Positions 18,536 to 27,240 of a stretch of DNA of 64,000 nucleotides are shown here, one piece after another; position 1 is the stretch's first letter, and each line of letters opens with the position of its first letter. Origin of the DNA: Anaerofilum sp. An201. GTDB taxonomy: Bacteria; Bacillota; Clostridia; Oscillospirales; Ruminococcaceae. The notes beneath the pieces are model-generated. The model was not told the origin of the DNA, did no database searches, and saw only the letters and a program-made list of their open reading frames with translations. Location: contig NZ_NFJT01000001.1 in the NCBI RefSeq assembly GCF_002160015.1, forward strand, positions 1 through 64,000. Reading direction: 5' to 3'. Made by a program: the position numbers and the translations under genes.

Positions 18536-20379
18536 GTGCACACAACAAAACAGCGCACGGGCCGGCGGGCGGCGGGCACGGCCCCCGCGGCATGATGCCC
18601 GGCGAAAAGGCCAAGGATTTCAAGGGCACCATGTACCGGATGTTCAAATATCTGGGCCGATTCCTGCCGGCCATCGTCGTCGGCCTTCTCTTTGCCGCCG
18701 CCAGCACCGTGCTGATGATCAACGGCCCCAAGATTCTGGCAAACGCCACCGACGAGCTGTTCAACGGCCTGATCGCCCAGCTCACCGGCACCGGCGGCAT
18801 CGACTTCGGCCGCCTGGCCCGCATCCTGCTGTTCCTGGGCGGAGTGTACCTGTGCAGCGCGGTGCTGTCCGGCATCCAGGCGTGGATCATGTCCGGCATC
18901 TCCACCCGCCTCAGCTACACCATGCGCCGCGACCTGAGCCAGAAGATCAACCGCCTGCCGCTGTCCTACTTCGACCGGGTGCAGTCGGGCGACGTGCTCA
19001 GCCGCATCACCAACGACGTGGACACCGTCACCCAGACCCTGAACCAGAGCCTGTCCCAGATCGTCACCAGCGTGTGCACGATGGTGGGCGTGCTGTATAT
19101 GATGTTCACCCTCAGCCCGCTGCTGACCCTGGTGGCACTGTGCATCCTGCCGGTGAGCGCCCTGATCGTCAGCCAGGTGGTGCGCCGCAGCCAGCCCTAT
19201 TTCCGCAAGCAGCAGAACGCGCTGGGCTCGGTCAACGGCCATGTGGAGGAGATGTACGGCGCGCACCTGATCGTGAAGGCCTTCAACGGAGAGGACAACA
19301 GCATCGAGACCTTTGAAAAGATCAACAGCGAGCTGTATCATTCCGCCTGGCGCAGCCAGTTTTTGTCCGGCACGATGATGCCCCTGATGAACTTTGTGGG
19401 CAACCTGGGCTATGTGGCCATCTGCATCCTGGGCGGCTTCCTCACCCTGAACGGCACCATCACGGTGGGCGTGATCCAGGCGTTCATCCAGTATGTGCGC
19501 CAGTTCACCCAGCCCATCACCCAGGTGGCGAACATCTCCAACGTCCTGCAGCAGACCGCCGCCGCCGCCGAGCGCGTGTTCGAGTTCCTGGACGAGGAGG
19601 AGGAGACGCCCGATCCCGCCCAGCCCGTCCCCACCGAGGACATCCAGGGCGCGGTGTCCTTCGCGCATGTGAAGTTCGGCTACACCCCCGACAAGACCAT
19701 CATCCACGACTTCTCCGCCATCGTCAAGCCGGGCCAGAAGGTGGCCATCGTCGGCCCCACCGGCGCGGGCAAGACCACGATGGTCAAGCTGCTGATGCGC
19801 TTCTACGACGTGGACGAGGGCGCGGTGCTGGTGGACGACTACGACGTCAAGCAGTTCACCCGCAACGACCTGCGCGGCATGTTCGGCATGGTGCTGCAGG
19901 ATACCTGGCTGTACAACGGCAGCATCCTGGAAAACATCCGCTACGGCAACCTGAGCGCCACCGATGAGGAGGTCATCGCGGCGGCCAGAGCGGCGCAGGT
20001 GCACCATTTTGTCAAGACGCTGCCCGACGGCTACAACATGGTGCTGAACGAGGAGGCCAGCAACATCAGCCAGGGCCAGAAACAGCTGCTGACCATCGCC
20101 CGCACCATCCTGTCCGACCCCAAGATCCTGATCCTGGACGAGGCCACCTCCAGCGTGGACACCCGCACCGAGATCATGATCCAGAAGGCGATGGACCACC
20201 TGATGGAAGGCCGCACCAGCTTCATCATCGCGCACCGCCTGTCCACCATCCGCGATGCCGACATCATCCTGGTGATGAAGGACGGCGACATCGTGGAGAT
20301 GGGCAACCACGAGCAGCTGCTGGAAAAGCACGGCTTCTACTACGACCTGTACAACAGCCAGTTTGAAAACGCCGGCTGA
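18532..20379 (+). CDS. ABC exporter half-transporter (ATPase-permease), catalytic partner
   Basis: A 615-residue type I exporter half overlapping the previous gene by ATGA. After a Gly/His-rich N-terminal tail come about six membrane helices and an ATPase domain. That domain has Walker A GPTGAGKTT, Walker B ILILDEATSSVD with the canonical catalytic Glu, an H-loop histidine in IIAHRLST, and a signature of ISQGQKQ. The diverged signature and intact Glu complement the partner's features, as in heterodimers with one functional ATP site. The gene ends 18 bases before the repeat-containing intergenic region. Confidence 0.92.
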   Translation: MSAHNKTAHGPAGGGHGPRGMMPGEKAKDFKGTMYRMFKYLGRFLPAIVVGLLFAAASTVLMINGPKILANATDELFNGLIAQLTGTGGIDFGRLARILLFLGGVYLCSAVLSGIQAWIMSGISTRLSYTMRRDLSQKINRLPLSYFDRVQSGDVLSRITNDVDTVTQTLNQSLSQIVTSVCTMVGVLYMMFTLSPLLTLVALCILPVSALIVSQVVRRSQPYFRKQQNALGSVNGHVEEMYGAHLIVKAFNGEDNSIETFEKINSELYHSAWRSQFLSGTMMPLMNFVGNLGYVAICILGGFLTLNGTITVGVIQAFIQYVRQFTQPITQVANISNVLQQTAAAAERVFEFLDEEEETPDPAQPVPTEDIQGAVSFAHVKFGYTPDKTIIHDFSAIVKPGQKVAIVGPTGAGKTTMVKLLMRFYDVDEGAVLVDDYDVKQFTRNDLRGMFGMVLQDTWLYNGSILENIRYGNLSATDEEVIAAARAAQVHHFVKTLPDGYNMVLNEEASNISQGQKQLLTIARTILSDPKILILDEATSSVDTRTEIMIQKAMDHLMEGRTSFIIAHRLSTIRDADIILVMKDGDIVEMGNHEQLLEKHGFYYDLYNSQFENAG

Positions 20380-20420
20380 ACCGAAGGCATTCCCCCCCGG
20401 GGAAAGCCAACGGTGTGGGC

Positions 20421-20472
20421 AAGCCTTCCCCTGGCAGGGGAAGGTGCCCCGGAACGGGGCGGATGAGGTCGG
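20421..20472 (+). repeat. Intergenic hairpin repeat, left-arm copy 1
   Basis: TTCCCCTGGCAGGGGAA is followed by GGTGCCCCGGAACGGGGC and GGATGAGGTC. Only the left half of the element is present here. Related copies lie near 38041, 42045, 46184, 46370, 61991 and 62142. Confidence 0.85.
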
Positions 20473-20505
20473 ATCTTTCCCGCCGCCCAAAGCCCGGCGG
20501 CCTGT

Positions 20506-20534
20506 GCCCTCCCCTTTGCGGGGAGGGCTTTTTT
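20506..20534 (+). terminator. Terminator of the marR-ABC operon
   Basis: GCCCTCCCC (20506-20514) pairs with GGGGAGGGC (20520-20528), followed by TTTTTT. It lies just downstream of the repeat. Confidence 0.93.
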
Positions 20535-20557
20535 GTGTAAAAATCCATCGCTGCATC

Positions 20558-20586
20558 TTGATTGTGCGGCCCATCCGCGGTATGCT
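20558..20586 (+). promoter_or_regulatory. Promoter of the ModE-like regulator gene
   Basis: TTGATT (20558-20563), 17-bp spacer, TATGCT (20581-20586), about 48 bases before the ATG. Confidence 0.6.
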
Positions 20587-20633
20587 TAAAAGACAGGGAC
20601 ACCGCGCGAAACAAAAAAGGAGAACGACTGCGT

Positions 20634-21008
20634 ATGAAGGTGAAATTCGGCATCTATTTCTGCACCGACGAGGGCGAGCGCTTTTTCGGCGAAGGGCCCT
20701 ACCAGCTGCTCCTGGGCATCCAGCGCCACGGCAGCCTGCGCGCCGCCGCCCAGCAGATGGGCATGGCCTACACCAAGGCCTTTGCGATGATAAAGCGCGC
20801 CGAGCAGGAGTTCGGCTTTGCGCTCACCCAGCGCCGTATCGGCGGCAGGGGGGGCGGCGGCAGCGTTCTCACCGAACCGGCCCGGGAGCTTCTGATGCGC
20901 TACGAGGCCTACCGCGCCGCCTGCACCCAGATGGCCGAAAACCTGTATAACACGCATTTTTCCACCTTCCGGCAGGCCCCGCCCTGTTCCGGCGGCAGCC
21001 AATCGTGA
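20634..21008 (+). CDS. ModE N-terminal-like / LysR-type winged-helix regulator
   Basis: A 124-residue protein made almost entirely of a ModE/LysR-type winged helix. The recognition region is GSLRAAAQQMGMAYTKAFAMI, with RRIGGRGGGGSVLTE forming the Gly-rich wing. It lacks the C-terminal molybdate-binding (TOBE/MOP) domains of full ModE, so it may not sense molybdate directly. AAAAAAGGAG lies before the ATG. It lies immediately upstream, on the same strand, of a cluster containing a molybdenum-dependent xanthine dehydrogenase. That makes it a plausible regulator of the cluster; the link is inference. Confidence 0.85.
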   Translation: MKVKFGIYFCTDEGERFFGEGPYQLLLGIQRHGSLRAAAQQMGMAYTKAFAMIKRAEQEFGFALTQRRIGGRGGGGSVLTEPARELLMRYEAYRAACTQMAENLYNTHFSTFRQAPPCSGGSQS

Positions 21009-21152
21009 TAGTTTTTTGTATATAACGAATCTTCTGGGGATGCAGGCTGTAACCAAAACCTGCCAAAAAGCAATTTTGAAAAGGGTGGATTGTGCCTTTT
21101 GTACAATTGAAAGGATATAGTTTGGATAAAATAGAGAAAAAAATCGGCCCAC

Positions 21153-21182
21153 TTGAAAAAACAGATGCGAGGATGGTATACT
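21153..21182 (+). promoter_or_regulatory. Promoter of the purine-degradation cluster
   Basis: TTGAAA (21153-21158), 18-bp spacer, TATACT (21177-21182). It lies in an AT-rich stretch (21009-21230) unlike the surrounding genome. It predicts a leader of about 235 bases ahead of ssnA. Confidence 0.65.
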
Positions 21183-21234
21183 AAAGCTGCAGATAAAGAC
21201 TGCATAGATATTCAATTAGATTGTTTGATTTTTA

Positions 21235-21336
21235 ACAGCCAGCTGTAACGGAGTGCTTCGCGCACGGGTTGGAACGACAGGACGGAGGTGTCTTGATTCC
21301 AATCGATGGTTTCGTTGCAGCAGGCTGTCTTTTTTT
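21235..21336 (+). ncRNA. Structured ssnA leader RNA: three-way junction closed by a terminator-like helix (candidate riboswitch/attenuator)
   Basis: Bases 21235-21250 pair with 21313-21328 in a 16-position helix (14 Watson-Crick pairs, one G-U, one A-A mismatch), followed by C and seven Ts. Inside are two further hairpins: GTGC-TTCGC-GCAC (21253-21265), and TTGGAA with TTCCAA (21269-21274 with 21297-21302) capped by GACA with TGTC. The result is a three-way junction whose closing stem would itself act as terminator. I could not match it to a named riboswitch class (the purine-riboswitch core is not recognisable) and see no convincing antiterminator. The remaining leader to 21425 is AT-rich and unstructured apart from the Shine-Dalgarno. 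Confidence 0.6.
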
Positions 21337-21425
21337 GTCTGTCTTGCAGCAAAATCCATAGAAATTATAAACATAAAATAGAAAAGAGAAGCATAACACA
21401 CAAAGAAAAAAGGAGAAATGCAACC

Positions 21426-22760
21426 ATGTATCTGATCGGAAACGGACGCCTGGTCACCCGTGACGCCGCCAATCCCTATCTGGACAATGGCTGTGTCGCC
21501 ATCGAGGGCAACCTCATCGCCGCCGTGGGCGCCACCGAGGCCATGAAGGCCCGGTACCCCGATGCCGCATTCATCGACGCCAAAGGCGGCGTCATCATGC
21601 CCGGCTTCATCAACGCCCACAACCACATCTATTCCGCCTTTGCCCGCGGCCTGACCATCAAGGGCAACAACCCCACCAACTTTCTGGAAGTGCTGGACCA
21701 GCAGTGGTGGACCATCGACCGCCACCTGCTGCTGGCCGACACCCGGGCCAGCGCCGACGCCACCTATCTGGACTGCATCCTGAACGGCGTCACCACCGTG
21801 TTCGACCACCACGCCAGCTACGGCGAGATCACCGGCAGCCTGTTCGCCATCGCCGACAGCGCCCGCGCGTTCGGCGTGCGCACCAACCTGTGCTATGAGA
21901 TCAGCGACCGCGACGGCGAGGAGAAGATGAAGGCCGCCGTCAAGGAGAACGTCGATTTCATCAAATACGCCAACGCCGACACCACCGACATGGTGAAGGG
22001 CATGATGGGCATGCACGCCCCCTTCACCCTCAGCAACGAGACGCTGGAATACTGCGCGGCCGAGAACCCCGGCGCCGGCTATCACATCCACGTGGCCGAG
22101 GGCATCGACGATCTGTACGACAGCCTGGCCAAATACAACAAGCGCCTGATCTTCCGCCTGCACGACATGGGCATCCTGGGCGAAAAGACCATCTGCGGCC
22201 ACTGCATCTACATCAACGAGGCCGAGATGGACCTGATGAAGCACACCAATACCATGGCCGTGCACAACCCCGAGAGCAACATGGGCAACGCCGTGGGATG
22301 CCCCCCGGTGCTGAAGATGATGGAAAAGGGCATCCTGCTGGGCCTGGGCACCGACGGCTACACCAACGACATGACCGAGAGCTACAAGGTGGCCAACATC
22401 CTGCACAAGCACAACGCCTGCAAGCCCAACGTGGCCTGGGGCGAGATCCCCGCCATGCTGTTCGAGAACAACCGCGCGATGGCCGCCCGCTTCTTCGACA
22501 AGCCCATCGGCATCCTGCAGCCGGGCGCCTACGCCGACGTCATCGTGCTGGACTACGACCCGCTCACCCCGATGACCGCCGACAACATCAACTCGCATGT
22601 GCTGTTCGGCATGACCGGCCGCAGCGTGGTCACCACCGTGATCAACGGCGTGGTCAAGATGAAGGACCGCGAGCTGATCGGCATCGACAAGGCCGCCGTG
22701 CTGGCCCACTGCCGCGAGCAGAGCGCCGACCTGTGGAAGCGCATCAACGCCGGCCGCTGA
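21426..22760 (+). CDS. ssnA: SsnA-type putative aminohydrolase of the purine/urate degradation cluster
   Basis: A 444-residue amidohydrolase of the SsnA family, full length. Metal ligands are in INAHNHIYS (HxH, near residue 60), HIHVAEG and GHCIYIN, plus the Asp of LGTDGYTND. The ATG at 21426 follows AAAAAAGGAG, so an in-frame ATG 40 codons upstream, inside the leader RNA, is rejected. Members resemble guanine deaminases/chlorohydrolases. In the anaerobic purine pathway SsnA is proposed to hydrolyse a purine-ring intermediate. It is the first gene of the long cluster behind a structured leader, in the same order (ssnA then ygfK) as in other Firmicutes. Confidence 0.93.
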   Translation: MYLIGNGRLVTRDAANPYLDNGCVAIEGNLIAAVGATEAMKARYPDAAFIDAKGGVIMPGFINAHNHIYSAFARGLTIKGNNPTNFLEVLDQQWWTIDRHLLLADTRASADATYLDCILNGVTTVFDHHASYGEITGSLFAIADSARAFGVRTNLCYEISDRDGEEKMKAAVKENVDFIKYANADTTDMVKGMMGMHAPFTLSNETLEYCAAENPGAGYHIHVAEGIDDLYDSLAKYNKRLIFRLHDMGILGEKTICGHCIYINEAEMDLMKHTNTMAVHNPESNMGNAVGCPPVLKMMEKGILLGLGTDGYTNDMTESYKVANILHKHNACKPNVAWGEIPAMLFENNRAMAARFFDKPIGILQPGAYADVIVLDYDPLTPMTADNINSHVLFGMTGRSVVTTVINGVVKMKDRELIGIDKAAVLAHCREQSADLWKRINAGR

Positions 22761-22828
22761 TTTGAAAAACGATGCCTTCGGCCCGGGCACAAACGGGCCG
22801 CACACACAAAAAAGGAGATTTGAGAACG

Positions 22829-25804
22829 ATGAGCGATATCATGCGCCCCATCCCCTTCGGGGAACTGATGGACTGGGTCCTGACCGAATACGCCGCGCGC
22901 GGCAGCATCTTCGGCGTCACCGACATCTACCGCCACACCAGCGGCAAAACGCTGCCCATCTTCACCGAGCAGATCGAGACCCCGTTCGGTCCGGCCGCCG
23001 GGCCCCACACCCAGCTGGCCCAGAACCTGATCGCCGCCTATGCCGGCGGCAGCCGCTTTTTTGAGGTCAAGACCGTCCAGATCATCGACGGCGAGGACCT
23101 GCCCGTTTCCAAGCCCTGCATCCGCGCCGAGGACGAGTGCTACAACGTGGAATGGAGCACCGAGCTGCGCGTCCCGCAGGCGTTCGACGAGTATGTAAAG
23201 GCCTGGTTCGCCATCAAGCTGCTCAGCCGTCAGCTGGGCCTGGGCGACGAGAACGGCTTCGTGTTCAACATGAGCGTCGGCTACGACCTGGCCGGCATCC
23301 AGAGCCCGAAGGTGGACGCCTACATCGAGGGCATGAAGGACGCCTCCGCCAGCGCGGTCTGGGCCGAGTGCACCCGGTGGGCCAGGGAGAACCTCGCCCG
23401 CCTGGACAAGATCGACGCCGCCTACATCGACGCGATCAACCCGCACATCTGCACCTCCATCACCCTGTCCACCCTGCACGGCTGCCCGCCCGACGAGATC
23501 GAGCGCATCGCCACCTACCTGATCGACGTCAAAAAGCTGAACACCTACATCAAGTGCAACCCCACCCTGCTGGGCTATGAGTTCGCCCGCAAAACGCTGG
23601 ACGAGATGGGCTACGACTACATCGTTTTTGACGACCACCACTTCAAGGACGACCTGCAGTTCGCCGACGCGGTGCCCATGTTCCACCGCCTGCTGGAGCT
23701 GGCCGCGAAGAACGAGGTGGAGTTCGGCGTGAAGCTGACCAACACCTTCCCCGTCACCATCGCGGGCGGCGAGCTGCCCGGCCAGGAGATGTACATGAGC
23801 GGCAAGAGCCTGTATCCGCTGTCCATCAGTCTGGCGCTGAAGGTGGAGAAGGAGTTCGGCGGCAAGCTGCGCGTGTCCTACTCCGGCGGCGCCGACCAAA
23901 ACAACATCGACCGCATCTTTGCCACCGGCATCTGGCCCATCACCCTGGCCACCACCCTGCTGAAGCCGGGCGGCTACAACCGCCTGCGCCCGATGGCCCA
24001 GCTGCTGGAGAAGATGGACTATGTTCCCTTCGACGGCGTGGACGTCGAGAAGCTGGAGGCGCTGGTTGCCAGCGTCAAGACCGACGAGCATCACGTCAAG
24101 CCCATTAAGCCCTTGCCCAGCCGCAAGATGAAGAAGGACGTGCCGCTGATCGACTGCTTCACCGCTCCCTGTGCCGAGGAGGGCTGCCCGATCCACCAGG
24201 ACATCCCCGCCTACATCCAGCTGGTGGGCGAGGGCAGGCTGGCCGAGGCGCTGGAGGTCATCTGCGAGAAGAACCCGCTGCCCTTCATCACCGGCACCAT
24301 CTGCAGCCACCGCTGCATGAGCAAGTGCACCCGCAACTTCTACGAGGAGAGCGTGCATATCCGCGACGCCAAGCTGGCGGCCGCCGAGGGCGGGTACGAC
24401 CAGCTGCTGGCAAACCTGAAACCCGCCGCGGCCCGCAGCGAGAATGTCGCCATCATCGGCGGCGGCCCGGCCGGTATGGCAGCCGCCTACTTCCTGGCGC
24501 GCGCCGGCGCCAAGGCCACCATCTTTGAAAAGCGCGATTCGCTGGGCGGCATCGTGAAGCATGTCATCCCCGCTTTCCGCATCAGCGACGAGGCCATCGC
24601 CAAGGACGCCGCCCTGCTGGAGAAGCTGGGCGTGGAGGTCCGCCTGAACACCGCCGTCTCCTGCGCCCGGCAGCTGCTGGACGAGGGCTTCACCCATGTG
24701 ATCGTGGCCAACGGCGCCTGGCAGAAGGGGAGCCTGCGCCTGGAAGGCGGCGAGGCCCTGAACGTGATCGAATACCTCGAGCGCCAGAAAAACGCCCCCG
24801 AGACCCTGGACCTGGGCGACGACGTGGTGGTCATCGGCGGCGGCAACACCGCGATGGACGCGGCCCGTGCCGCCAAGCGCGCCGGCGCCGCCCACGTGCG
24901 CCTGGTCTACCGCCGCAACAAGCGCTACATGCCCGCCGACGAGGAGGAGCTGGAACTGGCGCTGGCCGACGGCGTGGAGTTCTGCGAGCTGCTGGCGCCG
25001 GTCTCCTGGACCGACAACACCCTCACCTGCGAAGTGATGCAGCTGGGCGCTCCCGACGCCTCCGGACGCCGCAGCCCCGAACCCACCGGCGAGACCACCC
25101 AGATTCCCGCCTCCGCCGTGATCGCCGCCATCGGCGAGAAGGTGGACACCGGCTTCTTCATGGGCAGCGGCGTGGCCGTGGACGCCAAAGGCCGCGCGGT
25201 GCTGGGCAAGGGCTGCAAGGCCGAGAACGGCGTGTATGTGGTGGGCGACGCCAAGCGCGGCCCCGCCACCGTGGTGGAAGCCATCGCCGACGCCACCGAA
25301 GCCGCGATGGACATCCTGAACAGCGAGATGCAGGAGATCCCCTTCAGCGCCGACGCCTCCGCCCTGAAAGCCCGCCGCAGCACGCTGGCCGGCTATCTGG
25401 ATGCCAAGAGCGAGAAGGACCGCTGCCTGGGCTGCAGCGCCGTGTGTGAGAACTGCGTGGACGTCTGCCCCAACCGCGCCAACCTCGCCATCGCCGTGCC
25501 CGGCATGGCCAAGGAGCAGGTGGTGCACGTGGACAAGATGTGCAACGAGTGCGGCAACTGCGCCGTGTTCTGCCCCTACGCCAGCGCCCCCTACAAGGAC
25601 AAATTCACCGTCTTTGCCAGCCGCGAGGACATGGCCGACAGCGAGAACCCCGGCTTCTGCGTGCTGGACAAAGCCGCCGGCAGCGTGCGCATCCGCATGG
25701 GCGGCCAGGAGTACGACACCGTGCTGGCCGCCGATACCAGGACCCACGCCTCCATCAAGGCTCTGATCGAGACGGTCATCCGCGACTACGCCTACTGCCT
25801 GTAA
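22829..25804 (+). CDS. ygfK: YgfK-type oxidoreductase (putative selenate reductase / urate reductase subunit)
   Basis: A 991-residue multidomain flavo-iron-sulfur protein, close to E. coli YgfK in length. The N-terminal half is a dihydroorotate-dehydrogenase-like barrel. A GltD-like segment with a Cys-rich region (CFTAPCAEEGCPIHQ, CSHRCMSKCTR) and FAD-binding IIGGGPAGMAAAY near residue 540 follows. A second nucleotide-binding site is VVIGGGNTAMDAARAAKRAG. Two [4Fe-4S] motifs lie from about residue 865 (CLGCSAVCENCVDVCP, CNECGNCAVFCPYAS). Named for selenate reduction, it is now linked to anaerobic urate catabolism as a reductive step. The ATG at 22829 follows AAAAAGGAG. Confidence 0.94.
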   Translation: MSDIMRPIPFGELMDWVLTEYAARGSIFGVTDIYRHTSGKTLPIFTEQIETPFGPAAGPHTQLAQNLIAAYAGGSRFFEVKTVQIIDGEDLPVSKPCIRAEDECYNVEWSTELRVPQAFDEYVKAWFAIKLLSRQLGLGDENGFVFNMSVGYDLAGIQSPKVDAYIEGMKDASASAVWAECTRWARENLARLDKIDAAYIDAINPHICTSITLSTLHGCPPDEIERIATYLIDVKKLNTYIKCNPTLLGYEFARKTLDEMGYDYIVFDDHHFKDDLQFADAVPMFHRLLELAAKNEVEFGVKLTNTFPVTIAGGELPGQEMYMSGKSLYPLSISLALKVEKEFGGKLRVSYSGGADQNNIDRIFATGIWPITLATTLLKPGGYNRLRPMAQLLEKMDYVPFDGVDVEKLEALVASVKTDEHHVKPIKPLPSRKMKKDVPLIDCFTAPCAEEGCPIHQDIPAYIQLVGEGRLAEALEVICEKNPLPFITGTICSHRCMSKCTRNFYEESVHIRDAKLAAAEGGYDQLLANLKPAAARSENVAIIGGGPAGMAAAYFLARAGAKATIFEKRDSLGGIVKHVIPAFRISDEAIAKDAALLEKLGVEVRLNTAVSCARQLLDEGFTHVIVANGAWQKGSLRLEGGEALNVIEYLERQKNAPETLDLGDDVVVIGGGNTAMDAARAAKRAGAAHVRLVYRRNKRYMPADEEELELALADGVEFCELLAPVSWTDNTLTCEVMQLGAPDASGRRSPEPTGETTQIPASAVIAAIGEKVDTGFFMGSGVAVDAKGRAVLGKGCKAENGVYVVGDAKRGPATVVEAIADATEAAMDILNSEMQEIPFSADASALKARRSTLAGYLDAKSEKDRCLGCSAVCENCVDVCPNRANLAIAVPGMAKEQVVHVDKMCNECGNCAVFCPYASAPYKDKFTVFASREDMADSENPGFCVLDKAAGSVRIRMGGQEYDTVLAADTRTHASIKALIETVIRDYAYCL

Positions 25805-25818
25805 ACAACAAACTGCCG

Positions 25819-25843
25819 GGCCGGGAGGGATTTCCTCCCGGCC
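25819..25843 (+). other. Intercistronic stem-loop between ygfK and hyuA
   Basis: A perfect 10-bp stem (25819-25828 with 25834-25843), loop GATTT, has no U-tract. It probably affects mRNA stability or partial attenuation rather than full termination. Confidence 0.6.
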
Positions 25844-25868
25844 GTCGGCCCGAAAGGAGGAAGGATGC

Positions 25869-27227
25869 GTGACCATCCTGCAAAACGGCACACTGGTGCT
25901 GCCCGAAGGCCCCGCTCGGGCCGACCTTGCCTTTGACGCGGGCAAGATCCGTGCCATCGCGCCCTCCATCGCCCCCAAAGAAGGGGACAGCGTGCGGGAC
26001 GTTTCCGGCTGCCTTGTGTTTCCGGGCTTCATCGACGGCCACACCCATCTGGACATGGAGAGCGCCGTCACCGTCACCGCCGACGACTTCGCCAGCGGCA
26101 CCCGCGCCGCGGTGTGCGGCGGCACCACCACCGTGCTGGACTTCGCCACCCAGGACAGGGGCGGCACCCTGCAGCAGGCGCTGGACGCCTGGCACAAAAA
26201 GGCCGACGGCAAGTGCAGCTGCAACTACGGCTTCCACATGGCCATCACCGACTGGAACGAAAGCGTCAAAGCGGAGCTGCCCGCCATGTTCGAGCAGGGC
26301 GTGACCAGCTTCAAGGCCTATATGGCCTACGACGCGCTCAAGCTGGACGACGCGGCGCTGCTGGATGTGCTGTGCGCGCTGCGCCCCTTCGGCGGCATCC
26401 TGGGCGTGCACTGCGAGAACGGCGCGCTGGTCAACGCCCTCTGCGCCCGCGAAAAGGCGCGCGGGAACCTCGGCCCGGCCGCCCATCCGGCGAGCCGCCC
26501 GCCCGAGGTGGAGGCCGAGGCGGTGAGCCGCCTGTGCTATCTGGGCAAGCTGGCCGACGCGCCGGTGCACGTGGTGCATCTCAGCAGCGCCGCGGGCCTG
26601 GCCGAGGTGCGCAAGGCGCGGGCACAGGGCGTGCGGGTGTACGCCGAGACCTGCCCGCAGTACCTCGTGCTGGACGACAGCCTCTACCGGCTGCCCGGCT
26701 TCGAGGGGGCCAAGTATGTGATGAGCCCCCCGCTGCGCAGCAGGGCCGACCGCGACGCGCTGCGCCGGGCGGTGGAGGACGGCGAGATCGACACCATCTC
26801 CACCGACCATTGCAGCTACCGCTTCGACGGGCAGAAAACGATCGGCCTGCACGACTTCACCGCCATCCCGAACGGCGGCCCCGGCATCGAGCACCGCCCC
26901 GAGATCATCTACACCAGCTTCGTGCACCCCGGCCGCCTGAGTCCGGCCGCGATGTGCCGCCTTTTGGCCGAGAACCCCGCCCGCCTGTTTGGCCTGTATC
27001 CCCGCAAGGGCGTGCTGGCAGCCGGCAGCGACGCCGACATCACCGTGTGGGACCCGGCGGCCACCTCGGTCATCACAGCAAAAGAACAACAGCAGAACGT
27101 GGATTATACCCCCTATGAGGGATTTGCACTGCACGGGATGCCCGCCGCCGTCTATGTGAACGGCGTGCTGGCAGCCGAATACGGCCGGCCCACCGGCGCG
27201 GTGGCCGGCGAATACTGTAAGCGTTGA
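25869..27227 (+). CDS. hyuA: Dihydropyrimidinase/hydantoinase-family amidohydrolase HyuA
   Basis: A 452-residue cyclic amidohydrolase. Metal-binding GHTHLDM (HxH), FKAYMAYDA with the lysine expected to be carboxylated, later His residues in GVHCENG and VVHLSSA, and STDHCSY near the end are all present. Start is GTG at 25869 after AAAGGAGG; the nearby ATG at 25865 is out of frame. In purine-degrading clusters HyuA is thought to open a hydantoin/dihydropyrimidine-type ring derived from urate. The next gene starts 13 bases downstream. Confidence 0.92.
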   Translation: MTILQNGTLVLPEGPARADLAFDAGKIRAIAPSIAPKEGDSVRDVSGCLVFPGFIDGHTHLDMESAVTVTADDFASGTRAAVCGGTTTVLDFATQDRGGTLQQALDAWHKKADGKCSCNYGFHMAITDWNESVKAELPAMFEQGVTSFKAYMAYDALKLDDAALLDVLCALRPFGGILGVHCENGALVNALCAREKARGNLGPAAHPASRPPEVEAEAVSRLCYLGKLADAPVHVVHLSSAAGLAEVRKARAQGVRVYAETCPQYLVLDDSLYRLPGFEGAKYVMSPPLRSRADRDALRRAVEDGEIDTISTDHCSYRFDGQKTIGLHDFTAIPNGGPGIEHRPEIIYTSFVHPGRLSPAAMCRLLAENPARLFGLYPRKGVLAAGSDADITVWDPAATSVITAKEQQQNVDYTPYEGFALHGMPAAVYVNGVLAAEYGRPTGAVAGEYCKR

Positions 27228-27240
27228 GAGGAGAAACGCC

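Noticed and set aside
21235-21336. Match of the ssnA leader to the classical purine riboswitch
   Set aside because: The three-way junction is present, but the purine-riboswitch junction and kissing-loop sequences are not recognisable. A Moco-riboswitch assignment could not be supported by eye either.
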